Positions 9,505-18,613 are shown, counted from the first letter of the stretch. The stretch: 64,000 nt of DNA from Herbidospora daliensis (GCF_001570585.1 NZ_BBXF01000004.1:248001-312000); one strand, 5' to 3'. Program-made: numbers and translations. The notes: generated from the sequence alone by a model not told the origin.

Positions 9505-9768
9505 ATGAACCTCAGAAACGCCCTCGGCACGGTCGCGCTGATCTCCATGGCGTCGGCGCCCGCCGGTACGGCCTCCGCCTCCGCTTCGAAGCTCGCCGGC
9601 CCCTCCCATCCAGCCCGACTGGAATTACGAGGATGACTCGTGTTCCAGCATCACTCTCAGCGCCCAGAACAGCACCCGGTACGTCTCCGCCGAATGGGCC
9701 TGCTCCGGGCACGCGCCGACTCCGTCGGGGTCTGGGAGAGGTTCTGGGTCGACCGCGCCCTCTACTGA
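9505..9768 (+). pseudogene. Frameshifted small secreted fascin-like (beta-trefoil repeat) protein
   Basis: The ATG at 9505 follows AAGGCGGGG and encodes a signal-peptide-like start (MNLRNALGTVALISMASAP). The frame then hits a stop. The mature sequence continues in a second frame (QPDWNYEDDSCSSITLSAQ, then NSTRYVSAEWACSG) and returns to the first frame for LLRARADSVGVWERFWV and the stop at 9766. The pattern RYVSAEW...LLRARADSVGxWERF is typical of actinobacterial fascin-like repeats. Two compensating frameshifts disrupt it. It is either a pseudogene or an assembly error; restored length would be about 87 residues. Confidence 0.55.
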
Positions 9769-9898
9769 TCACGCCCGCTCACCCGCCGGGCAGCAGGTGA
9801 GAAGTCCTCGTTTCACCTCCTGCCCGGCCGCGGCGCTGGGGCACGTCCGTGCCATCAGCGGCCGCCGATCTGTCTGACCGATACGAAAGCAGGTGACC

Positions 9899-10912
9899 AT
9901 GGCCGAGATGCTCGCAGCCCGGCTCCACATCCCCTCCCGCGAGTTGCGCATGGAGAAGGTACCGGTGCCCGAGCCCGGTCCCGGGCAGGTCAGGGTCGAG
10001 GTGCGTGCGGCGGGTGTGTGCCTGTCCGACGTGCACCTCGCCGACGGCACGCTCACACCCTTGCTGCTGAAAGGCGAGGTGGTGACGCTGGGCCACGAGG
10101 TGGCCGGCGTGGTGGACGCCCTCGGCGCGGGTGTGACCGACTGGGCCGCGGGCGACCGGGTCGTGCTGCAGGCCTTCGACAGGGACCGGCACGGCGTCTC
10201 CCAGACCCGGGGCGTCGACTACGACGGCGGCTACGCCCAGTACACGCTGGCCACCACCCGCTCACTGGTGCCGATCCCCGGCAGCCTGTCGTTCGAGCAG
10301 GCGTGCGTCATCCCCGACGCCGTCTCCACGCCGTGGGCGGCCGTGACCGTCACGGCGGCCACGCGTCCGGGTGACGCGGTGGCGGTCTGGGGCGTCGGCG
10401 GGCTCGGCACGCACGCGGTACAGCTGCTGCGCCTCATCGGCGCGGCCCCGGTGATCGCGATCGATCCTCTTCCGGCGGCCAGGGAGCGGGCGCTCAGGTT
10501 CGGCGCCGACGACGCGCTCGACCCGGCCGACCCCGGGCTGCCCGACACCGTCCGCAGACTGACCGGCGGCCTGGGACTGGACGTCGCCTTCGACTTCGCC
10601 GGCATCGGTCCGGTTCGCGAGCAGGCCCTGTCGCTGCTCGGCAAGGGCGGGCGGCTGATCGTGGCCGGGCTGGCCGGCGAGCCGCTGGCCCTGCCCAGCG
10701 ACATCGCGCTGGCCTACTTCGGCCAGTCGGTGCGCGGCCACTTCGGCTCGCATCCGGAACACGTGCCGCAACTGGTCAAGCTGGCCGTGCGCGGGCGGCT
10801 CGACCTGACCGCGTCGATCAGCGACGTCCTGCCGCTGTCGCAGGCTCCGGCCGCTCTCGACCGGCTGGCTCGCAAGGAAGGCGACCCGATCCGCCTCGTC
10901 CTGCGCCCTTGA
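9899..10912 (+). CDS. Zinc-binding alcohol dehydrogenase (MDR family)
   Basis: A 337-residue medium-chain dehydrogenase/reductase. The N-terminal GroES-like domain keeps catalytic zinc ligands in GVCLSD and GHEVAG. The Rossmann domain has GVGGLGTHAVQ for NAD(P) binding. The four-cysteine loop of the structural zinc is absent, replaced by a Cys-free loop (DRDRHGVSQTRG), which occurs in some subfamilies. It would oxidise an alcohol or reduce an aldehyde/ketone in the cytoplasm. A GTG at 9893 is in frame, but the ATG at 9899 lies better behind AGCAGG. It converges on the ABC exporter and lies near the NRPS locus; a biosynthetic role is possible but unproven. Confidence 0.85.
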   Translation: MAEMLAARLHIPSRELRMEKVPVPEPGPGQVRVEVRAAGVCLSDVHLADGTLTPLLLKGEVVTLGHEVAGVVDALGAGVTDWAAGDRVVLQAFDRDRHGVSQTRGVDYDGGYAQYTLATTRSLVPIPGSLSFEQACVIPDAVSTPWAAVTVTAATRPGDAVAVWGVGGLGTHAVQLLRLIGAAPVIAIDPLPAARERALRFGADDALDPADPGLPDTVRRLTGGLGLDVAFDFAGIGPVREQALSLLGKGGRLIVAGLAGEPLALPSDIALAYFGQSVRGHFGSHPEHVPQLVKLAVRGRLDLTASISDVLPLSQAPAALDRLARKEGDPIRLVLRP

Positions 10913-10940
10913 CCGGTGCGGAGGCGGTGCGCCCCGGGCG

Positions 10941-11717
10941 TCACCTGGCCATCAACGTGGCCCAGCGGGTTTGGGCCACTGCCAGCATCACGCCGCCGAA
11001 CACGGCCAGGTAGGCCGCGTTCAGCAGCAGCCCCGGGCCGACGTCGCCCAACGCCAGGCCCCGGCTGAGTTCGATCGCGTGGTAGAGCGGGAGCGCTTCC
11101 ACCAGCAGTCGCACCCAGTCGGTGTAGACCGTGACGGGGTAGAAGGTCGTCGCGAACAGGAACATGGGCAACATCACGAGCTGGACGTACTGGAAGCTGT
11201 GCCAGCCGCGCGCATAGCCGGCCGCCGCCAGGCCGAAGGCGCCGAACGCGAACGCCGTCAGCAGGCCCGCCGGGACGGCCATGATCGCCCACGGCGAGCT
11301 GACCAGGCCGAACGCGGCGATCACGACCAGGAAGCCGACGCCGGTGACCAGGGCGCGGGCGGCGGCCCAGAGGAGTTCCCCGGCGACCATGCCGCGCACG
11401 GTCATCGGGGTGACCAGCAGCGAGTGGTAGAAGCGGTCGAAGGTGAGTTTTCCGTAGACCGTGTTGGTGGTCTCCTCCAGGGCGCTGTTCATCATGGCCA
11501 CGGCGAGCAGGGCGGGGGCGACGAAGGCGGCGTACGGGACGTCGATCCCCGGGACCTCCCCGACGAGCGCGCCCACGCCGACGCCCAGGGCCAGCAGGTA
11601 GAGGATCGGTTCGTAGACGGAGAACAGGGCCATCGTCCACGGGGTGCCGCCCTTGTGCACCCACACGTTGCGCAGCACGACCAGGTGGGCGCCGCCGGCG
11701 GCCGGGAGCCTAGACAT
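10941..11717 (-). CDS. ABC-2 type transporter permease (DrrB-like), second
   Basis: A 258-residue integral membrane protein with about six hydrophobic segments and the ABC-2 permease pattern (VYEPILYLLALGVGVG early, then a LPMFLFATTFYPV loop). Its start overlaps the stop of the preceding permease by 8 bp. With the ATPase and the other permease it should form a heterodimeric exporter of the daunorubicin-resistance type, pumping drugs, lipids or secondary metabolites out. The cargo is unknown; the NRPS product is one candidate because the exporter lies only a few kilobases away. Confidence 0.88.
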   Translation of the reverse strand: MSRLPAAGGAHLVVLRNVWVHKGGTPWTMALFSVYEPILYLLALGVGVGALVGEVPGIDVPYAAFVAPALLAVAMMNSALEETTNTVYGKLTFDRFYHSLLVTPMTVRGMVAGELLWAAARALVTGVGFLVVIAAFGLVSSPWAIMAVPAGLLTAFAFGAFGLAAAGYARGWHSFQYVQLVMLPMFLFATTFYPVTVYTDWVRLLVEALPLYHAIELSRGLALGDVGPGLLLNAAYLAVFGGVMLAVAQTRWATLMAR

Positions 11718-12462
11718 AGAGCACCTTCCGGAAGGTGACCCGCCCGATCAAAACCCCGGCGACGGCCATGGCGCCCAGGTAGGCGACGTGCAGGAGGGTC
11801 ATGCCGGGGGTGGCGGTGCCGAGGGCCAGGGATCGGCAGAGGTCGGCGCCGTGCCAGAGCGGGAGGGCGTACATGATCGTCTGGAGGGCGGCGGGCAACT
11901 GTTCGACGGAGAAGAACGTGCCGGAGAACAGGTACATGGGCATGACCACGAACCGGAACACGGTGTTCAGGCGCGGGAAGTCGGTCACGGTCACCGCCCA
12001 TGCGGCGACGACGGTCGCGGGCGCGATCCCGGTGAGCGTGGCGGCCAGCACGACGGCGAGGGCCGTACCGAAAGAAGAGAACAGCCCGAACAGGGCCATC
12101 ACCACCACGAACGCGAGCGCTCCCACGAACACCCGCAACGCCACGAACAGCAGGTGCCCGCCCATCACCTCGCCGGACGAGAGCGGTGTGGCGACGGCGG
12201 TCTGGTAGACGCGCTCCCGGCCGCGCGCCGTCGCCACGCCGAACCCGGCGTCGATGAACGCGTTCTGGAACGCGGCCGCGGCCAGCACCCCCGGCGCGAA
12301 GAACTGCAGGTAGGACACGCCTTCGACGTCACCCCGCACCAGGGAGCCGAGCCCGGCGCCGATGGCCAGCAGGAAGAGCAGCGGGTTGGCGATCGAGACG
12401 ACGACCGTACCCTGCCAGGTCCGGCGATAACGGAACAGCCAATAGGCCAGCGAGCGGGTCAT
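11710..12462 (-). CDS. ABC-2 type transporter permease (DrrB-like), first
   Basis: A 250-residue ABC-2 permease with about six membrane segments (FRYRRTWQGTVVVSIANPLL at the start, VVMPMYLFSGTFFSVEQLP in the conserved loop). It is the middle gene of a three-gene exporter operon. Unusually, 209 bp separate it from the ATPase gene, filled by a 57-bp tandem repeat, whereas it overlaps the second permease. The two permeases are related but not near-identical, so a heterodimer is likely. Confidence 0.88.
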   Translation of the reverse strand: MTRSLAYWLFRYRRTWQGTVVVSIANPLLFLLAIGAGLGSLVRGDVEGVSYLQFFAPGVLAAAAFQNAFIDAGFGVATARGRERVYQTAVATPLSSGEVMGGHLLFVALRVFVGALAFVVVMALFGLFSSFGTALAVVLAATLTGIAPATVVAAWAVTVTDFPRLNTVFRFVVMPMYLFSGTFFSVEQLPAALQTIMYALPLWHGADLCRSLALGTATPGMTLLHVAYLGAMAVAGVLIGRVTFRKVLYV

Positions 12463-12514
12463 CGGGCCACCCGCGAGGGCCGGCCCTCAGCCGAAGCGCA
12501 CCGCCCACCGCCGA

Positions 12515-12685
12515 CCACACCGTGAGCCGGACGAGGCCCCTTCACGTGACCGGCCATCGATCCTCCCGCGACCGCGCCATAGACCGTGCGAGGCCCTTTC
12601 ACATGACCGGCCATCAGCCCTCCGGCGACCACGCCATGAACCGTGCGGCGTCGCTTGTCATGGCCGGTCATCAGTCGGTCAGTGA
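12515..12685. repeat. Three-copy 57-bp tandem repeat inside the ABC exporter operon
   Basis: Copies at 12515-12571, 12572-12628 and 12629-12685 align without gaps; all share the core GACCGGCCATC or close variants, and the third is the most divergent. The third copy overlaps the last 15 bp of the ATPase gene. Because 57 is divisible by three, the repeat stays open on both strands; leftward it reads as 19-residue units around AGHVKGPRTVYGAVAGG. It could be a minisatellite or a translated linker reached by frameshift; neither is shown. Confidence 0.75.
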
Positions 12686-13588
12686 TCGGCCGGTGAGGCG
12701 GAGGAAGACGTCCTCCAGCGTGGCGCGGCGCACGAGGGCCGTCAGGGGGCGCAAGCCGACCTCGGTCACCCGAGCCAGGGCCGCGTCGCCGTCGTCGGCG
12801 TAGCAGAGCAACCGGTCGGGGAGGACCTCCACGTCGCCGCCCAGTTTCTCGGCGGCCTGTTCTTGCTCCCCCGGCGGGAAACGCAGTTCGACGACCTCGC
12901 GGGTCACGTGGCGGTCGATGAGGTCGCGGGGGGTGCCCTCGTCGGCGATGCGGCCCTTGTCCATGATGACCAGGCGGTCGCAGAGTTGCTCGGCCTCGTC
13001 CATGTAGTGGGTGGTGAGGATCAGGGTGACGCCGGCGCTCTTCAGGCGGAACAGGCGGTCCCACAGGATGTGCCTGGCCTGCGGGTCGAGGCCGGTGGTC
13101 GGCTCGTCGAGCAGCAGGATCTCCGGGTCGTTGACCAGGGAGCGGGCGATGGTGAGGCGGCGGCGCATGCCGCCAGAGAGGTGTTCGACGCGCTCGCCCG
13201 CCTTGTCTGCCAGTTGGGCGAACTCCAGCAGCTCGGCGCTCTTGGCCCGCATGTGCTTCAGGGAGAGGCCGAAGTACAGGCCGTACACGATGAGGTTCTC
13301 GCGGACGGTCAGCTGCAGGTCGAGTGCGTCGTCCTGCGGGACGACGCCGAGCCGGGCCCGTAACGCGCGGCCGTGGACGACCGGATCGTCGCCGAGGATG
13401 CGCAGGCTGCCCCCGCTGGGCTGCGACACGCACGCCAGCATCCGCATCGTCGACGACTTCCCGGCCCCGTTCGGCCCGAGGAAGCCGAAGGCCTCCCCGC
13501 GCTCGACCCGGAACCCGATCCCGGCCACGGCTGTGAAGTCGGTCCCGGGATAACTCTTCTCCAGCCTCTCGGCCTCGATCAGTGCCAT
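12671..13588 (-). CDS. ABC transporter ATP-binding protein (DrrA/NodI-like)
   Basis: A 305-residue ATPase with Walker A GPNGAGKSST, signature LSGGMRRRL, Walker B EILLLDEPTTGLDP and switch His in ILTTHYMDEAEQL. It has the C-terminal extension of the DrrA/NodI subfamily (RATLEDVFLRLTGRSL). It powers the two ABC-2 permeases encoded downstream. The start is the ATG at 13588, placed behind GGGGG with 8-nt spacing; an in-frame extension to 13633 has no family homology. The operon probably starts here, after the terminator at 13614-13647. Confidence 0.92.
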   Translation of the reverse strand: MALIEAERLEKSYPGTDFTAVAGIGFRVERGEAFGFLGPNGAGKSSTMRMLACVSQPSGGSLRILGDDPVVHGRALRARLGVVPQDDALDLQLTVRENLIVYGLYFGLSLKHMRAKSAELLEFAQLADKAGERVEHLSGGMRRRLTIARSLVNDPEILLLDEPTTGLDPQARHILWDRLFRLKSAGVTLILTTHYMDEAEQLCDRLVIMDKGRIADEGTPRDLIDRHVTREVVELRFPPGEQEQAAEKLGGDVEVLPDRLLCYADDGDAALARVTEVGLRPLTALVRRATLEDVFLRLTGRSLTD

Positions 13589-13613
13589 CGAAATACCCCC
13601 GTTGGTGGCGCGA

Positions 13614-13647
13614 GCCCGTGACCGCCTTCCCACGAGCGGTCACGGGC
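13614..13647 (-). terminator. Rho-independent-type hairpin after the alpha-glucoside operon
   Basis: A perfect 12-bp stem (GCCCGTGACCGC pairing with GCGGTCACGGGC) and a 10-nt loop lie just past the stop of the GH13 gene and before the ABC ATPase start. No long T-run follows, which is common in actinomycetes. Confidence 0.7.
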
Positions 13648-13655
13648 CCGGGTAT

Positions 13656-15191
13656 CTAGCGCAGCCAGACGGCTGTGTCGGAGGGCAGTTCGTCGCCCTC
13701 CAGGGGGCCGCTGGCCAGCAGCACCTCGGTGTGCGGGGGCAGCGGCGCGGGTTCGGCGCCCAGGTTCACGACGCAGACCAGGCCCGAGTCGCGCTGGAAG
13801 GCGAGCACGTCGTCGCGCGACTCGCACCAGGTCAGGGTGCCGTCGCCGAGCAGTTCCCGGCGCAGCTTGAGGCCGGAGCGGTAGAGGCTCAGCATCGAGC
13901 CGAGGTCCTCGTTCTGCGCCTCGACGGTCAGCTTGTTCCAGTCGGCGGGCTGGGGGAGCCACGGCTCGCCGGCGCCGAAGCCGAACGGCTTCTCCTGGCC
14001 CGACCACGGCAGCGGCACCCGGCAGCCGTCGCGGCCCGGCACGGTGTGCCCGGAACGCACCCACATCGGGTCCTGGCGAAGTTCGCCGGGGATGTCGTCG
14101 ACCTCCGGCAGGCCCAGTTCCTCGCCCTGGTAGATGTAGACGCCGCCGGGCAGGGCCATGGCCAGCAGCGCCGCCGCCCTGGCCCGGCGGTAGCCGAGCT
14201 CCAGGTCCGACGGGAAGCCGTCGCGGCGGGCGCCGTGGTCCCAGGAGGTGGTCTCCCGGCCGTAGCGGGTCACCACGCGGGTCACGTCGTGGTTCGACAA
14301 CACCCAGGTGGCCGGCGCGCCCAGCGGGGCGTGCGTCTCCAGCGTCGTGGTGATCGAGGCGCGCAGCGCGGCCGGCTCCCAGGGGGCGGCCAGGAAGTCG
14401 AAGTTGAACGCCGTGTGCAGCTCGTCGGGGCGCAGGTAGCGGGCGAACCGCTCCTGGTCGGGGAACCACACCTCGCCGATGAAGATCCGGTCGGTGTACT
14501 CGGTGTCGGCCAGCCGCCGCCAGCTGCGGTAGACGTCGTGGACCTCGGGCAGGTCGGTGTAGCCGTCGGGGTCGCCGCCCTCGAAGTTCTTGACCAGCAC
14601 GGCCGCCGAGTCGATCCGGATGCCGTCGACGCCGCGGTCGAACCAGAACCGCAGCACGTCGTGGAACTCCTGGTGGACCTCCGGGTTGGTCCAGTTGAAG
14701 TCGGGCTGCTCGGGCGCGAACAGGTGCAGGTACCACTGGCCGTCGGGCACCTGGGTCCACGCCGGGCCGCCGAAGATCGACTTCCAGTCGCCGGGCTCGT
14801 CGCGGAACCAGAAGCGTTCCCGCTCGGGCGAACCGGGACCGGCCGCCAGCGCCGCCTTGAACCACTCGCTCTGGTCGGAGTGGTGGTTCGGGACGACGTC
14901 GATGATCACCTTGATGCCCAGCTCGTGGGCCTCCTCGATGAACCTCTCGGCCTCCGCCAGGTCGCCGAACGACGGCTCGATGGCCCGGTAGTCGGCCACG
15001 TCGTAGCCGCCGTCGGCCATCGGGGACGGATACCACGGCACCAGCCACAGAGCGTTGACACCGAGGTCGGCGAGGTAGGCCAGGCGGCTGCGCAGACCGG
15101 CGAGGTCGCCGATGCCGTCGCCGTTTCCATCGGCGAAGCTGCGCAGGTAGACCTGGTAGATCGCGGCCCCCCGCCACCACGTTTCGGGCAT
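13656..15191 (-). CDS. aglA: Alpha-glucosidase, glycoside hydrolase family 13
   Basis: A 511-residue GH13 enzyme without a signal peptide, so cytoplasmic. Conserved regions are visible: DVVPNH near 98-103, nucleophile Asp194 in GIRIDSA, acid/base Glu240 in FIGEVW and the third acid Asp302 in LSNHD. It hydrolyses terminal alpha-glucosidic bonds of imported maltose, trehalose or oligosaccharides to glucose. It is the last gene of the operon, 44 bp behind the MalG-like permease, and is followed by a terminator. The substrate within alpha-glucosides cannot be fixed from sequence; the symbol follows the usual actinomycete name. Confidence 0.9.
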   Translation of the reverse strand: MPETWWRGAAIYQVYLRSFADGNGDGIGDLAGLRSRLAYLADLGVNALWLVPWYPSPMADGGYDVADYRAIEPSFGDLAEAERFIEEAHELGIKVIIDVVPNHHSDQSEWFKAALAAGPGSPERERFWFRDEPGDWKSIFGGPAWTQVPDGQWYLHLFAPEQPDFNWTNPEVHQEFHDVLRFWFDRGVDGIRIDSAAVLVKNFEGGDPDGYTDLPEVHDVYRSWRRLADTEYTDRIFIGEVWFPDQERFARYLRPDELHTAFNFDFLAAPWEPAALRASITTTLETHAPLGAPATWVLSNHDVTRVVTRYGRETTSWDHGARRDGFPSDLELGYRRARAAALLAMALPGGVYIYQGEELGLPEVDDIPGELRQDPMWVRSGHTVPGRDGCRVPLPWSGQEKPFGFGAGEPWLPQPADWNKLTVEAQNEDLGSMLSLYRSGLKLRRELLGDGTLTWCESRDDVLAFQRDSGLVCVVNLGAEPAPLPPHTEVLLASGPLEGDELPSDTAVWLR

Positions 15192-15235
15192 GCTGGAACA
15201 ACTCCTTAGGCTTTATTGGAGAGTGGTCGGCAGGG

Positions 15236-16210
15236 TCAGCCTTTTAGGCTTCCCGCCGTCAGACCGGCCATGATGCTGCGCTGGAACACCAGGAACACCA
15301 GGATCGCCGGGATGCTCGCGATGACGAGAGCCGCGATCAGGACGTTCTGCGGCATCTGAGCCGAAAGCGAGGAGATGCCGACGCTGATCGACATCTTCTC
15401 GCTGTCCGGCAGCACCAGCAGCGGCCAGACGAAGTCCTTCCAGACGTTGACCACCGCCAGGATGGAGACCACCCCGAGGATCGGCCGGGACACCGGAAGA
15501 ACCACCGACCAGAGGATACGCATCGGCGACGCGCCGTCGATCTGGGCGGCTTCCAGCAGCTCACGCGGGATCGAGTCGAAGAACCGCTTGAGCAGGAAGA
15601 TGAAGAACCCGTTGGCCGCCGCGGGCAACCAGATGGCCCACGGGGTGTTCAGCAGGTTCCATCCGAATATCGGCAGCTCCACCACGCTCAGGTAGGCCGG
15701 CAGCAGGATCACCATCGGGGGGATCATCAGCGTCGACAACACCAGCGCCAGGACCACCTTGCCGAACGCCGGCCGCAGCTTCGACAGCGCGTACGCCGCC
15801 GCCACGTCGAAGGTCAGCGTGAAGAACCAGGCGCCGGCCGCGTAGATCAGGGTGTTCTTCAGGAAGGTGCCGAGGTCGAGCAGGTCCCACGCCTCGGCGT
15901 ACACCGAGAAGTTCAGCTCTTCCGGGAAGAAGGTCGGCGGCACCGCGACGAGTTCGTCGGGCGACTTCATCGCGCCGGTGACCATCCAGTACAGCGGGAA
16001 CACGAAGGCGAGCGTGAAGCCGGTGACCACGAACGTCAGGACGGTCCAGTAGACGATCTTCCCGCGCCGGGTGGTCAAGGTGTGGGGCGACACCAGGCCG
16101 CGGAACTGCTGCGGCCGTTCCTTCGTCTTCCGGCGCCGGCGCGCGTGCTTGGGCGCCGGCGCGGAGTCCTTGACGGCCCTCGGGGGCCGCTGGACGGTGC
16201 TCTGCGACAT
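15236..16210 (-). CDS. aglG: Carbohydrate ABC transporter permease, MalG-like
   Basis: A 324-residue membrane protein with a basic N-terminal tail of about 60 residues, then six membrane segments. The EAA loop that contacts the ATPase is visible as EAAQIDGASPMRILWSVVLP. It pairs with the MalF-like protein encoded 28 bp upstream to form the translocation pore for alpha-glucosides. No ATPase gene is in the operon; actinomycetes commonly supply a shared MsiK-type ATPase from elsewhere. Confidence 0.9.
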   Translation of the reverse strand: MSQSTVQRPPRAVKDSAPAPKHARRRRKTKERPQQFRGLVSPHTLTTRRGKIVYWTVLTFVVTGFTLAFVFPLYWMVTGAMKSPDELVAVPPTFFPEELNFSVYAEAWDLLDLGTFLKNTLIYAAGAWFFTLTFDVAAAYALSKLRPAFGKVVLALVLSTLMIPPMVILLPAYLSVVELPIFGWNLLNTPWAIWLPAAANGFFIFLLKRFFDSIPRELLEAAQIDGASPMRILWSVVLPVSRPILGVVSILAVVNVWKDFVWPLLVLPDSEKMSISVGISSLSAQMPQNVLIAALVIASIPAILVFLVFQRSIMAGLTAGSLKG

Positions 16211-16238
16211 CGGTGTTCCTCCTCTCTGCCGGTCTCGG

Positions 16239-17162
16239 CTAGGTACGGTCGCGCGAGACGCGCAGGTAGAAGGCGGAGAAGACGATGAGGACGAGCATCA
16301 GCATCAGCCCGAGGGCGCCGCCGCCGCCGAAGTTCCCGAAGCTGAACGCGTACTGGTACATGAGGTAGGCCACCGTCACGGTCGCGTTCTCGGGGCCGCC
16401 GCCGGTCAGCAGGAAGGGCTCGATGAAGACCTGCATGGTCGCCACGATCTGGAGCAGCAGCATGACCAGCAGGATCAGCCGCGTCTGCGGGATCGTGATG
16501 TGCCACACGCGCTTGAACAGGCCCGCGCCGTCGAGCTCGGCCGCCTCGTAGAGCTCGCTGGGGATGCTCTGGAGGGCCGCGAGGTAGATCAGCGTGCCGG
16601 TCCCGAGGTTCATCCAGGTGGAGACGATGACGAGCGAGGGCAGGGCGGTCGTGGTCGAGTCGAGCCAGCTCAGCGGGGGGATGCCGACCAGGCCCAGGGC
16701 CTGGTTGAACAGGCCGGCGCCCGGGTCGTAGAACCACTTGAACAGCAGCACCGCCACGGCGGGCGGCAGCATCACCGGCAGGTAGACGATCAGCCGGAGG
16801 TAGCCCTGGGCGTGCCGGAGTTCGTTCAGCACGACCGCGAACACGAACGGCACGACGTAGCCGAAGACCAGCGCCAGCAGGGTGAAGATCGCGGTGTTGA
16901 CCCAGGCCGAGAGGAAGGCCGGGTCGTCGAGCACGGTGCGGAAGTTCTCCAGGCCGACCCACTCCGTGGAGTTCACGAAGTTGGTCTTCTGGAACGAGAG
17001 GATGAACTCCCGGACCATCGGGATCCAGGAGAAGAACGCGAAGCAGATCAGCGCCCCGGAGAGGAAGCTGTAGGCCGTGAGGTTCCGGCTCACCGCGCGC
17101 CGCAGGGCTCCGGGGGGCCGCTGCCGGGGCGGCCGGACGTCCTTCGCGGAGAGAGTCGTCAT
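16239..17162 (-). CDS. aglF: Carbohydrate ABC transporter permease, MalF-like
   Basis: A 307-residue permease with six or seven membrane segments and the EAA loop EAAELDGAGLFKRVWHITIP. It follows the binding-protein gene after a 68-bp gap that contains a hairpin, and precedes the MalG-like gene by 28 bp. Together they import an alpha-glucoside presented by the lipoprotein. Confidence 0.9.
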   Translation of the reverse strand: MTTLSAKDVRPPRQRPPGALRRAVSRNLTAYSFLSGALICFAFFSWIPMVREFILSFQKTNFVNSTEWVGLENFRTVLDDPAFLSAWVNTAIFTLLALVFGYVVPFVFAVVLNELRHAQGYLRLIVYLPVMLPPAVAVLLFKWFYDPGAGLFNQALGLVGIPPLSWLDSTTTALPSLVIVSTWMNLGTGTLIYLAALQSIPSELYEAAELDGAGLFKRVWHITIPQTRLILLVMLLLQIVATMQVFIEPFLLTGGGPENATVTVAYLMYQYAFSFGNFGGGGALGLMLMLVLIVFSAFYLRVSRDRT

Positions 17163-17192
17163 CGGTTTGCGCTCACAATCTCAACGTGTAAA

Positions 17193-17222
17193 TCGGGGGC
17201 CGGCCCTGCGACCGACCCCCGA
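17193..17222 (-). terminator. Intra-operon hairpin between binding protein and permeases
   Basis: A 7-bp GC-rich stem (TCGGGGG with CCCCCGA), extended by a further CGG/CCG pairing past one mismatch, lies between the solute-binding-protein gene and the permease genes. Hairpins here often stabilise the upstream message or attenuate readthrough, keeping the binding protein in excess. That role is inferred. Confidence 0.45.
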
Positions 17223-17230
17223 ACTTCAGG

Positions 17231-18613
17231 TCAGCCCGCTGCCAGCAGCTTGTTGACCTTCTCCTCCGCGTCCGCCAGCAGCTCGTCGATGTTGGCGTCC
17301 TTGCGCGTCAGGACCGCCGACATCGGGGTGTCGAGGATGGCGTAGATCTCCTGGGCCTTCGGCGGCTCCAGCTTGAAGGTCACCGACTTCGTGCCGTCGA
17401 CGTACGGGGCGAAGTGCTCGGTCGGGACGTTGGCGTTGGCCTCACGGTCCGACTGGATCTGCGCGCCGGGGGCGGCCGATCCGTAGAGGTCGGTGAGGGG
17501 CAGGCCGGTGGGCAGGCCGTCGGCCTTGTTGCGGGCGTAGTCGAACTGGCCCTGGCCCGGGGTGAGGAACTTGAACTCCAGCCACTTCAGACCGGCCTTG
17601 ATCTGGTCGGGGGTGGCCTTCGCGTTGAACATGTAGCCGTCGCCGCCGGACAGCGACTGGGTCGACTCGGGGAGCGCGGTCACGCCGTAGTCCTCGAACT
17701 TGCCCTTGAAGTCGTTGTTCACGGCCTGGACGACGTCGGGGGCGCCGATCATCATGCCGAGCTTGCCGGAGCCCATCATCCGCATGAGGTCTTCCCAGCG
17801 GTGCAGCTGCTTGGTGCCCATGCTGTTGTCGTCCCACCGCATCTTGCGGAGGTTCTCCAGCACGGCCTTGCCCTGCTCGCTGTTGAACGCGGCCATCTTG
17901 CCGTCGTCGCTCACCATCGCGCCGCCGCGGGCGTAGATGGAGGAGGTGAAGTGCCAGCCGCCGGTGTTGCCGGCGGAGTACTCGCCGAAGCCGACGTAGC
18001 CGTTGCCGAGCCCGGCGATCTTCTTGGCGGCGTCCTGGACTTCGGCCCAGGTCTTGGGCGGCATGTCCGGGTTGAGGCCCGCCTGGGTGAACAGCGCGCG
18101 GTTGTAGACCAGGCCGGTGGCGTAGTTGGTGCGCGGCACGCCGTAGGTCTTGCCGCCGGACTCGAAGACGCCCTTCACGTCGGGGCGGATCTCCGCGAAG
18201 TGCGGGGCCTCGCTCAGGTAGGGCGTGATGTCGGCGGCCTGACCGGCCCCGATGATGCGGGCGGCGTCGGTGTAGTAGACGTAGAACAGGTCTTCCATCT
18301 GGCCGCCGGCGAGCTTCGCCTGGAAGGTCTCAGGAACGATGCAGGGGAACGCGTCCTTGCTCTCGATCGTGATGTAGGGGAACTTCGCCTGGAACGCGGT
18401 GACGTCCGCGTCCCACTGCGCGCGCTCCTTCGGGTTCGTCTTCGGCGGCTGGCAGCCGACGCTGATCGTCACAGGGGCGTTCTCGGCGGCCGGGGCCGAA
18501 CCACCGGCAGAGGGGTTCGCGGCCGGGGCCGGGGTCTCCTCCGAGCCACACGCCGCAGCGGCGAGGGCGAGCCCCGCCACGGCCAGCAACGTCGCGATTT
18601 TACGGGATTGCAT
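17231..18613 (-). CDS. aglE: Extracellular sugar-binding lipoprotein of the alpha-glucoside ABC transporter
   Basis: A 460-residue family-1 solute-binding protein. The start ATG at 18613 is preceded by GGAGGGA. A lipoprotein signal ends in the lipobox LAAAACG, so the mature Cys is anchored in the outer face of the membrane, followed by an Ala/Pro/Ser linker. The body has the usual two-lobe features. It captures alpha-glucosides and delivers them to the AglF/AglG pore. It is the first gene of the operon and transcribed away from the same-strand LacI gene, with a 400-bp promoter region in front. Confidence 0.9.
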   Translation of the reverse strand: MQSRKIATLLAVAGLALAAAACGSEETPAPAANPSAGGSAPAAENAPVTISVGCQPPKTNPKERAQWDADVTAFQAKFPYITIESKDAFPCIVPETFQAKLAGGQMEDLFYVYYTDAARIIGAGQAADITPYLSEAPHFAEIRPDVKGVFESGGKTYGVPRTNYATGLVYNRALFTQAGLNPDMPPKTWAEVQDAAKKIAGLGNGYVGFGEYSAGNTGGWHFTSSIYARGGAMVSDDGKMAAFNSEQGKAVLENLRKMRWDDNSMGTKQLHRWEDLMRMMGSGKLGMMIGAPDVVQAVNNDFKGKFEDYGVTALPESTQSLSGGDGYMFNAKATPDQIKAGLKWLEFKFLTPGQGQFDYARNKADGLPTGLPLTDLYGSAAPGAQIQSDREANANVPTEHFAPYVDGTKSVTFKLEPPKAQEIYAILDTPMSAVLTRKDANIDELLADAEEKVNKLLAAG

